DNA from: Deltaproteobacteria bacterium | Lineage (GTDB): Bacteria > Myxococcota > Polyangia > Polyangiales > B10-G4 | Length of the DNA: 7,315 nucleotides | NCBI GenBank assembly: GCA_019312705.1 | Contig: JAFDCW010000205.1 | Coordinates: 1-7,315 of the forward strand | Direction: 5' to 3' | Part shown: positions 1 through 5,829 of the stretch, one piece after another | How positions within the stretch are numbered: position 1 is the first letter of the stretch | Layout: the number at the start of each line of letters is the position of its first letter | Translations under genes and position numbers: made by a program | The notes under the pieces: model-generated | What the model saw: the letters and a program-made list of their open reading frames with translations, nothing else | The model's database searches: none | Told to the model about the DNA's origin: nothing

Positions 1-933
1 GTGCACAAGGAGCTCGAAGGCCGCATCGCCAAGTTCCTGGGCACCGAAGATTGCATCCTCTACGGGAGCTGCTGGGACGCGAACGGCGGCCTCTTCGAAA
101 CCATCCTCGGCCCCGAAGACGCAATCATCAGCGACCAGCTGAACCACGCCTCGATCATCGACGGCGTGCGCCTCTGCAAAGCCAAACGCTACCGCTACGC
201 CAACAACGACATGGCGGACCTCGAGGAGAAGCTGAAAGAGGCCCGGGCCGCGGGCGCCCGTCACATCGTCATCGCTACCGACGGCGTCTTCTCGATGGAC
301 GGCTACATCGCCAACCTCAAAGAGGTCTGCGACCTCGCCGACGGCTACCAGGCCCTCACCATGGTCGACGACTCCCACGCCGTCGGCTTCGTCGGCGACA
401 AGGGCCGCGGTACCCCCGAGTACTGCGACGTCCTCGGACGCATCGACATCATCACGGGCACCCTCGGCAAGGCCCTCGGCGGCGCGTCCGGTGGCTACAC
501 CGCTGCCCGGAAAGAGATCGTCGAGCTGCTTCGCCAGCGCAGCCGCCCCTACCTCTTTTCGAATACCCTCGCGCCGGTCATCGCCACGACGAGCATCGAG
601 GTCCTGAACCTTCTCGAAGAGAGCGACGAGCTCCGGGTGAAGCTCAAGCGCAACTCGACGCGCTTCCGAGAGGGCATGGCCCGGCTCGGCTTCGATCTGC
701 TCCCAGGCGATCATCCGATCATCCCCGTGATGCTCGGCGACGCGCGCCTCGCGAGTCAGATGGCGGACGCCCTCCTCGAAGAGGGCATTTACGTCATCGG
801 TTTCAGCTTCCCGGTCGTGCCCCGGGGCGCGGCGCGCATTCGTACCCAGATGTCCGCGGCCCACGACGACGAACATGTAGACCGCGCCGTCGAGGCCTTC
901 GAACGCGTCGGCAAGAAGCTGGGAGTCATCTGA
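1..933 (+). CDS. kbl: Glycine C-acetyltransferase (2-amino-3-ketobutyrate CoA ligase), 5'-truncated by the window edge
   Basis: This PLP enzyme of the alpha-oxoamine synthase family cleaves 2-amino-3-ketobutyrate with CoA to glycine and acetyl-CoA, the second step of threonine catabolism, in the cytoplasm. The 310 visible residues align from memory almost without gaps with residues 88-398 of E. coli Kbl, so about 87 N-terminal residues lie before the window. The GTG at base 1 is therefore an internal valine codon, not a start. Visible active-site features are the Schiff-base lysine in TLGKALGG (Lys157 here, equivalent to Lys244), the PLP-nitrogen aspartate and neighbouring histidine in VDDSHAVGF (Asp123, His126), and the His49 of LNHASIIDG that stacks on PLP. 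The ending GKKLGVI is typical. It is followed after one base by tdh, its pathway partner. The strict Kbl-type motifs separate it from the paralogues BioF and HemA. Confidence 0.97.
   Translation: MHKELEGRIAKFLGTEDCILYGSCWDANGGLFETILGPEDAIISDQLNHASIIDGVRLCKAKRYRYANNDMADLEEKLKEARAAGARHIVIATDGVFSMDGYIANLKEVCDLADGYQALTMVDDSHAVGFVGDKGRGTPEYCDVLGRIDIITGTLGKALGGASGGYTAARKEIVELLRQRSRPYLFSNTLAPVIATTSIEVLNLLEESDELRVKLKRNSTRFREGMARLGFDLLPGDHPIIPVMLGDARLASQMADALLEEGIYVIGFSFPVVPRGAARIRTQMSAAHDDEHVDRAVEAFERVGKKLGVI
921..925 (+). promoter_or_regulatory. Ribosome binding site for tdh
   Basis: GGGAG lies inside the last codons of kbl, 9 nt before the GTG at 935. It supports that GTG as the tdh start and indicates that kbl and tdh are translated from one transcript. 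Confidence 0.6.
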
Positions 934-934
934 C

Positions 935-1963
935 GTGCGCGCCCTCGTCAAAGCAAAGCCCGAGGTTGGCATCTGGATGGAGGACCAGCCGGTCCCCGAA
1001 GTCGGCCCGAACGACGTGAAGATCCGCGTCAAGAAGACCGCCATCTGCGGGACCGACATCCACATCTACAACTGGGACGCATGGTCCCGGGTAACCATCC
1101 CGGTACCGATGATTGTGGGCCACGAGTTCGTCGGCGAGGTCGTCGAGACCGGGAGCCACGTCTACGGCCTCGAAGAGGGCGACCGGGTGAGCGGCGAGGG
1201 CCACATCACCTGCGGATACTGCCGAAACTGCCGCGCCGGCAAGCGCCACCTCTGCCGCAATACCGTCGGGGTCGGCGTCAACCGGACCGGCGCTTTCGCC
1301 GAGTACCTGGTCATCCCCGCCGCCAACGCCTTCAAGCTCCCGGACAACATCTCCGACGACGTCGCCGCCATCCTCGACCCCCTCGGCAACGCCGCCCACA
1401 CCGCACTCTCCTTCGATCTGGTCGGCGAAGACGTGCTCATCACCGGCGCCGGCCCGATCGGCTGCATGGCGGTGACCATCGCCAAGCACTGCGGGGCGCG
1501 CCACGTCGTGATCACCGACGTGAACGACTACCGCCTCGAGCTCGCCCAGAAGATGGGCGCGTCGCTGGCGTTGAACGTGACCAAGGACAACATCGCTGCG
1601 GCCATGGAGCGGCTGCAGATGACCGAGGGCTTCGACGTCGGCATGGAGATGAGCGGCAACGGCGAGGCGCTCAAGGACATGCTGGGCCACATGAACCACG
1701 GGGGCAAAGTCGCCATCCTCGGCATCCCCGCAAACGACGTCACCATCGACTGGACCGACATCATCCTCAAGGGCTTGGTGCTCAAGGGCATCTATGGCCG
1801 AGAGATGTTCGAGACCTGGTACAAGATGATCTCGATGCTGGAGTCCGGCCTCGACGTCTCGCCGATCCTCACCCACCAGTTCCCCGTCGACGCCTACCAA
1901 GAGGCCTTCGACGTGATGCGTTCCGGCCAGAGCGGTAAGGTCGTCCTCGACTGGACGCCGTAA
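935..1963 (+). CDS. tdh: L-threonine 3-dehydrogenase, zinc-dependent
   Basis: This cytoplasmic medium-chain dehydrogenase oxidises L-threonine with NAD+ to 2-amino-3-ketobutyrate, the substrate of the adjacent Kbl. It is 342 residues long (E. coli Tdh has 341) and closely similar throughout. The catalytic zinc site is visible as Cys38 in ICGTD and His63-Glu64 in VGHEFVG. The structural zinc cysteines are Cys93, Cys96, Cys99 and Cys107. The Rossmann loop GAGPIG spans residues 171-176 and is followed by [14 protein letters not shown]. The motifs [29 protein letters not shown] and the ending [12 protein letters not shown] are diagnostic of Tdh rather than of other alcohol or sorbitol dehydrogenases. 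The start is GTG at 935, which gives the family N-terminus ([15 protein letters not shown]) and lies one base after the kbl stop. The gene converges on a minus-strand gene whose stop is only 12 bases away. Confidence 0.98.
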   Translation: MRALVKAKPEVGIWMEDQPVPEVGPNDVKIRVKKTAICGTDIHIYNWDAWSRVTIPVPMIVGHEFVGEVVETGSHVYGLEEGDRVSGEGHITCGYCRNCRAGKRHLCRNTVGVGVNRTGAFAEYLVIPAANAFKLPDNISDDVAAILDPLGNAAHTALSFDLVGEDVLITGAGPIGCMAVTIAKHCGARHVVITDVNDYRLELAQKMGASLALNVTKDNIAAAMERLQMTEGFDVGMEMSGNGEALKDMLGHMNHGGKVAILGIPANDVTIDWTDIILKGLVLKGIYGREMFETWYKMISMLESGLDVSPILTHQFPVDAYQEAFDVMRSGQSGKVVLDWTP

Positions 1964-1970
1964 ACAACGC

Positions 1971-2011
1971 CGAAGTCAGGGGACGGCGACGGTGACTTCG
2001 AGGTCGAAGTC
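1971..2011. other. Inverted-repeat cluster at the convergent gene junction (possible hairpin)
   Basis: The sequence GACTTCGAGGTCGAAGTC at 1994-2011 is a perfect palindrome around a central GG and could fold as a 7-bp stem with a 4-nt loop. A third copy of the arm, CGAAGTCA at 1971-1978, pairs perfectly over 8 bp with TGACTTCG at 1993-2000, giving a competing hairpin with a 14-nt loop. It starts 8 nt after the tdh stop and covers the 3' end of the minus-strand gene. There is no T-tract on either side, so it is not a classical intrinsic terminator. It also encodes DFDLEV of the minus-strand protein, which could explain the symmetry by chance. Confidence 0.25.
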
Positions 2012-3025
2012 GTACATGCGCTCGTCGTCGCCAGTCGGGCGAATGCGCAATACGTAGTCCCCGTCGAGACCCATCGCGAAGGGCTCGGTACCGAGTATCT
2101 GGGGGCACTCACCGGGCGCGGAAGTTACGCTCCCGAAGAGCGTGCGCCCGTTGGTCGAGAGCAGCTCGAGGTCGAGGGCCGGGGCGGCTGAGTTGCACGC
2201 CGTCGTCCCGCGGGAGTAAACCACGGCGTTCAGCGTTGCCCCTGCTGGGGCGGTGAAGCGGAAGCTCGCGAGGTCGCATTGGTCAGCGACGTCTCCTCGC
2301 ACCCTTCCGGTGGTGAAGTCGAGCACGTTGGCGCCGGCGGCATCGTCGTTCGGCTCCACTTCCCCGCCGGCCGAAGTCACGATCGACGTACACCTTTCAG
2401 TGCAGTCGGCAGCGGCCGGGTCGTCGCAGGTTTCGCTATGCTCGAGCGTTCCGTTCCCGCACACGGGAAAAACTGGATTCACCAAATAGGAACCGCCGCT
2501 CCCGTTCACGTCGTCGACGGCGACGACGTAGACACCGTCAGCCGGTGCAACGTAGGTGAAGTGTTCGTTTTCTTTGTTGCAGTTGTTTGTCGCGTCGCCC
2601 CGCTGGCAGGTCCTGGCGTCGCATCCCGAGGCCAAGACGTACACGACGGGGTCGAGACCCGGGTCGAGGGCGGTAATGTGGAAGTGCCAGGTATCCCCCG
2701 CCGTCATGTCGAGCGAGAAGAAGCCGTCGTTGCCCGGGGCAGCCGTCCCCGAGCAGCTGGCGACGTCGGAAATGTTGTTGCTGAAACCCGCGGTATCGAC
2801 GGAGAACTCACCGGTACTGGACGTCAACAGGGGCGGCCCTCCGCGGCAGGTGTCGGAGAGCGCGACCGCGCCGGAGTCGACCTCACCGGAGTCGACAGGC
2901 GCGCTGTCAGAGGCCCCGCTGTCCGCCGGTGCGGCATCCCGGTCCATGTAGAGCTGGGCTTCGAATACATCACACGCCAGGGCGGCGGGGACGATGCAGA
3001 GGAGGAGAAGGGTAAGTCGGTTCAT
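1976..3025 (-). CDS. Secreted or lipid-anchored protein with two PPC-like domains and a cysteine-rich hinge
   Basis: This is an envelope protein of unknown function, 349 residues. The N-terminus MNRLTLLLLCIVPAALAC is an export signal. Cys18 could be lipidated, but the -3/-2 residues (Ala-Leu) are poor for a lipobox, while Ala15-Leu-Ala17 also fits signal peptidase I. An acidic, Asp/Ser/Gly-rich linker with repeated VDSG or ADSG units follows at about 29-58. Residues about 60-185 and 222-348 look like two beta-sandwich domains of the bacterial pre-peptidase C-terminal (PPC) type. The second is introduced by the typical EPNDDAAGA and both contain FRF/FTYVAPADGVYVV-like strands. Between them, CGNGTLEHSETCDD with Cys189, Cys200, Cys208 and Cys212 matches the cysteine-rich repeat style common in myxobacterial secreted proteins. 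No protease domain is present, so it is probably a binding or structural protein. The ATG overlaps the kinase stop (ATGA) and has no visible Shine-Dalgarno, so translation probably depends on coupling. Confidence 0.85.
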   Translation of the reverse strand: MNRLTLLLLCIVPAALACDVFEAQLYMDRDAAPADSGASDSAPVDSGEVDSGAVALSDTCRGGPPLLTSSTGEFSVDTAGFSNNISDVASCSGTAAPGNDGFFSLDMTAGDTWHFHITALDPGLDPVVYVLASGCDARTCQRGDATNNCNKENEHFTYVAPADGVYVVAVDDVNGSGGSYLVNPVFPVCGNGTLEHSETCDDPAAADCTERCTSIVTSAGGEVEPNDDAAGANVLDFTTGRVRGDVADQCDLASFRFTAPAGATLNAVVYSRGTTACNSAAPALDLELLSTNGRTLFGSVTSAPGECPQILGTEPFAMGLDGDYVLRIRPTGDDERMYDFDLEVTVAVP

Positions 3026-4749
3026 TGGTGAAGATAGGGGTTGGTCTCGACGACGATGCCCGTGGTGGAGCGCATGCCCATGGAGGCGCGAGCCTCGCGG
3101 CGGGCCCGGGCGCGTTCTTCGGCATCCGCTGCGGCCTCGGCGGCGGCAACGGCTGCAGCCTGGGCCTCGGAGGCGGCATGGGCTTGGGCCTGGTCGGCGG
3201 CTCCAGCCGCTCGCGCCTCTGCGAGGGCCCGGGCGGCCTCGGCAGCGATTTCGGCCTCGCGGGCCGCCGCCGCTTCGGCCTCGCGCACCGCCTCGAGTTC
3301 GGCCTCCTGGACAGATCGGGCCGCCGCCGCTTCGGCTTCGCGCGCCTCTTCGGAGGCTCGAGCCTCTTCGGCCTCACGGTCCGCGGCCGCGCTCGCGACG
3401 AACCAGGCGCCGGCGCCGAGCAGCACCAGGGCGACGCCCGCGATGGCGAGCCAGGGCGACTGCTGCTTGGGCTCCTGGGGCTCCCGGGGCTCTTGGGCGG
3501 CGTCGCCGATCGATGCGGTAGCGACCGCTTCGACGGCCTTCGCACGAGGGGTCGCCATGCGGGTTTCGTTCGCCGGCGCGGGGGCCGACTCCATCGCAGA
3601 GCGTGTATCGGCCGAGCCGTCGATGGAGCCCTTGCCGTCGTCCGTCACCTCGTGCCAGGCGCCACTGTCGGGGGCCGGGGCCAGATAGCTCGGGCGGTGC
3701 TCGAGCTTGGGAATCTGGTCGTAGACGTCACTGGCGATGGGCGTGCTGCCCGTGCCGAGCTCGGCGATGTGCTTCTGAATCGACGCGCGCCGCGCTTTGA
3801 CGGCCTCTTTGAAGCTCTCCTGGAGACGGTCACCGGCCTGGTGCGTGGTGGCGATGAGGTCGCCCTCCCGGGCGGCCTCTTCGAGCGCCTCGGCGAACTC
3901 CCGAGCGGTCTGGTGACGCTTTTCGGGGTCGCGGTCGAGGGCCTTCATGACGACGGCCTCGAGGCCTTCGGTGACCACGTCGTTGCTATCGCGGGGGGAC
4001 CGCACCTCGTCGTAGAGCACCCGGGCGAGCATCGCCGCGTCGCCGGCCTCGCTGTAGAAGAGCATCTCGCCGACGAGGACTTCCCAGAGGATGATGCCGA
4101 GGGCAAAGACGTCGGCGCGGCGGTCGAGGTCTTTGCCGAGGGCCTGCTCCGGGGCCATGTAGCAGGGCTTGCCCTTGATCATGCCGGGTCGCGAAGAGGT
4201 GATCCGCGCCGCGGCTCGGGCAACGCCGAAGTCGGTGATTCGTCCGACGCCGTCTACGCCGACGAGGATGTTCTGCGGAGATACGTCGCGGTGCACGAGG
4301 TGCAAGCTCTCCCCGTCGTCGTCGACGAGCTCGTGGGCGGAGTGCAGGCCGACCGCCCCGTCGTAGAGGATGCGCAGGCCGAGGCGAATCTTGTCTCGAC
4401 GCTCGAGCGTCGGATGGTCGAGGATGTCGTCGAGGGTGAAGCCCTCGATGTACTGCATGACCAGGTAGTACCCGGCGTCGGATTCACAGACATCGACGAT
4501 GCCGACGGCGTTGGGATGATGAATGCGCGCCGCGATGCGCGCTTCGTCGAGAAGCATCGCGACGAACTGCGGCTCCTTGGCGAGGTGGGGGTGCATCAAC
4601 TTGATGGCAAAGAGCCGCTGGAAGCCTCCGGCCCCTTCGAGGCGCGCGAGGTAGACGGTGCCCATGCCGCCGCTCGCGATCTCGGCGATGATCTCGTAGC
4701 GGTCGAGCTTGCGCCGCTCGAAGGGCGCGCCTTTGGCCGGAAGCGCCAC
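3022..4749 (-). CDS. Transmembrane Ser/Thr protein kinase (Hanks type) with Ala/Glu/Arg-rich helical C-terminus
   Basis: This 575-residue kinase should phosphorylate Ser/Thr in the cytoplasm in response to an envelope signal; the substrate is unknown. The catalytic domain covers about 18-290 with all key elements: glycine loop ASGGMGTVY (25-33), Lys50 in FAIK, alpha-C Glu69, HRDVSPQN (Asp155, Asn160), DFG 173-175, activation-loop Thr184/Ser185/Ser186, and APE 199-201. It is an RD kinase and should be active. A Ser/Pro/Ala-rich juxtamembrane linker (about 300-430) leads to one membrane helix at about 433-455 (WLAIAGVALVLLGAGAWF). Residues about 457-555 are almost purely Ala, Glu and Arg and predict a long helix or coiled coil outside the inner membrane, ending in TTGIVVETNPYLHQ. 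I chose GTG at 4749 because it lies 2 nt after the upstream stop, has GGGAG-type spacing, and starts just before the kinase fold. The reading frame stays open to 5055 but that part overlaps the preceding gene. Confidence 0.95.
   Translation of the reverse strand: MALPAKGAPFERRKLDRYEIIAEIASGGMGTVYLARLEGAGGFQRLFAIKLMHPHLAKEPQFVAMLLDEARIAARIHHPNAVGIVDVCESDAGYYLVMQYIEGFTLDDILDHPTLERRDKIRLGLRILYDGAVGLHSAHELVDDDGESLHLVHRDVSPQNILVGVDGVGRITDFGVARAAARITSSRPGMIKGKPCYMAPEQALGKDLDRRADVFALGIILWEVLVGEMLFYSEAGDAAMLARVLYDEVRSPRDSNDVVTEGLEAVVMKALDRDPEKRHQTAREFAEALEEAAREGDLIATTHQAGDRLQESFKEAVKARRASIQKHIAELGTGSTPIASDVYDQIPKLEHRPSYLAPAPDSGAWHEVTDDGKGSIDGSADTRSAMESAPAPANETRMATPRAKAVEAVATASIGDAAQEPREPQEPKQQSPWLAIAGVALVLLGAGAWFVASAAADREAEEARASEEAREAEAAAARSVQEAELEAVREAEAAAAREAEIAAEAARALAEARAAGAADQAQAHAASEAQAAAVAAAEAAADAEERARARREARASMGMRSTTGIVVETNPYLHQ
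3261..3336 (-). repeat. 19-nt exact direct repeat inside the kinase helical tail
   Basis: The + strand sequence gggccgccgccgcttcggc occurs exactly at 3261-3279 and 3318-3336, 57 bases (19 codons) apart. On the coding strand it encodes the two copies of REAEAAAAR at residues 470-478 and 489-497. The surrounding region (about 3080-3380) is a low-complexity mix of Ala, Glu and Arg codons, consistent with growth of the helix by internal duplication. Confidence 0.7.
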
Positions 4750-4751
4750 GG

Positions 4752-5726
4752 TCAGAAGCTCCCCGCGAGATGAACGCCAGCGCCCTCGCGCCCGGCGCTG
4801 ACCGAGGCGGTGACCGGGGCCTCTTCGTCGCCGCCGAGGTTGGCAAGCACGAAGAGAGCGGCCGTGGCCACGCCGAGGCCCACCGTCACGCCGATGAGGG
4901 CGTTGGTGCGTGCCTGACGGCCGGTGCCGTCTTCGTACCCGGCCTCGGTCGGGTCCTCGACGTACGCGTCCCGAGCCGAGAGCGTATCGATGCCGGACCA
5001 CAACGCTACGGCACCCACGACCGCCGTCGCTCCGAGGCCAGCAAAGGCGACCCACATCGGCAGGAGGCCCGAAGATTCGGCCCCTGCCGCGTCGGTGGTG
5101 GCTTCGCCCACGGGCTCGCGGGGGGGCGCGACCGGGGGCTGCGTTTCGACTTCGGGTTCGGGGGGGAGCGCGACCACGACTGGAGGCCGCACGAGGGAAA
5201 TGGAAACCTGCGCGCCAGCCGCAACCTCCGCGGTCTCTTCGGCCGCAGCCTCTCCATCAAACGAAACTTCGACGACGTGGGTCCCGGGCTCAACGAAGAT
5301 CGTACGCTCGGCCTGCGCTTCCGTCTCGATGGCCGTACCACCGACGGTCGCGAGACACGGAGCGGCGCAGAGGATCTCCAACGTGCCGAGCTCCCCCGCA
5401 ACGGCGAGGGCGTCGTCCGCGACCTCACGAACCGAGGCATCGGCGGGGTAGCGACTGAGCGCGTCGGCGGCGAGGGTCGCGGCACGGGCGCGATTGCCAG
5501 CGGCCGCGTGGTTCCGAATGGCGCTCCGTAGGGCGGCGGGGCTCGGGGCGAGGCGGTCGGCGAGCTCGAAGAAGCCCCCGGCTGGACCGTAGTCCTGCCG
5601 AAGCTGAGCCGCCTGGCCCTCCTGGAATGCCTGAGCTGCAGCGGCGACATCGTCCTGGGCCCGGGCCTCGCCTGCGAGGGAGAGGGAGACGAGCGTCAGG
5701 GCGAGCGCCAAGAGGACGCGGTTCAT
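4752..5726 (-). CDS. Exported TPR-like/PEGA-like protein with two C-terminal membrane helices
   Basis: This protein of unknown function is of a kind often found beside Ser/Thr kinases in myxobacteria. From ATG 5726 it has 324 residues. A signal peptide (1-23) ends in ARA|QDD. Residues about 25-112 are Ala-rich helices resembling TPR units (FQEGQAAQLRQDYGPAGGFFELADRLAPSPAALRSAIRNHAAAG). Residues about 113-180 look like a PEGA-type beta domain (ILCAAPCLATVGG, then EPGTHVVEVSFDG and AAGAQVSISL), with Cys120 and Cys124 able to form a disulfide. A Pro/Glu linker (181-215) precedes membrane helices at about 221-245 and 275-299, separated by the loop ARDAYVEDPTEAGYEDGTGRQ then RTNALIG. An upstream in-frame GTG at 5741 would add five residues; I prefer ATG because MNRVLLALAL is a normal signal-peptide start, although neither has a well-spaced ribosome site. 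It is the first gene of the operon and ends 2 nt before the kinase start. Confidence 0.85.
   Translation of the reverse strand: MNRVLLALALTLVSLSLAGEARAQDDVAAAAQAFQEGQAAQLRQDYGPAGGFFELADRLAPSPAALRSAIRNHAAAGNRARAATLAADALSRYPADASVREVADDALAVAGELGTLEILCAAPCLATVGGTAIETEAQAERTIFVEPGTHVVEVSFDGEAAAEETAEVAAGAQVSISLVRPPVVVALPPEPEVETQPPVAPPREPVGEATTDAAGAESSGLLPMWVAFAGLGATAVVGAVALWSGIDTLSARDAYVEDPTEAGYEDGTGRQARTNALIGVTVGLGVATAALFVLANLGGDEEAPVTASVSAGREGAGVHLAGSF
4759..4764 (-). promoter_or_regulatory. Ribosome binding site that fixes the kinase start
   Basis: On the minus strand GGGGAG lies 9 nt before the GTG at 4749, inside the last codons of the upstream gene. It supports the short kinase start over any start within the upstream gene. 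Confidence 0.65.
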
Positions 5727-5829
5727 GGGAAGAAAGGACACGATTCCTGTCGCAGGGTAGCACTACGCCATTGATCTGCATCAACCACTGAGGAGGAACA
5801 TCCTGGGGCTCTGAGGCGCTTTTCTTGCC
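5727..5829. promoter_or_regulatory. Divergent intergenic/promoter region between the kinase operon and murJ
   Basis: About 100 bases separate the two divergent start codons, so promoters for both transcripts should lie here. TTGATC (5771-5776, + strand) and TTGATG (its minus-strand counterpart, 5784-5779) resemble -35 elements but overlap each other, and no convincing -10 hexamer is seen on either strand. The + strand also carries AGGAGG at 5791-5796, too far from the murJ start to serve it directly. Confidence 0.5.
5771..5784. promoter_or_regulatory. FNR/CRP-family binding site (perfect FNR-type palindrome)
   Basis: TTGATCTGCATCAA matches the FNR/ANR/FixK consensus TTGAT-N4-ATCAA at all ten defined bases. 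It stands out as an AT-rich palindrome in GC-rich DNA. Its centre (5777.5) is about 51 nt from the ATG at 5726 and 52 nt from the GTG at 5830. If a regulator acted at -41.5, transcription would start near 5736 on the minus strand or 5819 on the plus strand, each 10-11 nt before a start codon. Which gene it controls, and whether by activation or repression, cannot be read from the sequence. Confidence 0.6.

Noticed and set aside
1..3. GTG at base 1 as the start of kbl
   Set aside because: The protein aligns from E. coli Kbl residue 88 onward, so this GTG is an internal valine codon and the real start lies before the window.
926..1900. Open frame on the minus strand (324 codons) opposite tdh
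   Set aside because: tdh is near full identity in motifs to known threonine dehydrogenases; the antisense frame is a shadow with no recognisable features.
3080..3380. Possible minisatellite or CRISPR-like repeat array on the + strand
   Set aside because: The repetition follows codon usage of Ala, Glu and Arg in the kinase tail. Only one 19-nt pair is exact and there are no regular spacers.
3025..4773. Long open frame on the + strand (582 codons) opposite the kinase gene
   Set aside because: The minus strand here encodes a complete kinase with all catalytic motifs. The antisense frame is a by-product of GC-rich codon use and shows no recognisable domain.
4750..5055. N-terminal extension of the kinase reading frame by about 100 residues
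   Set aside because: It overlaps the preceding exported protein gene over its full 300 bases and is Arg/Gly-rich shadow sequence. The GTG at 4749 has a well-placed ribosome site and begins just before the kinase fold.
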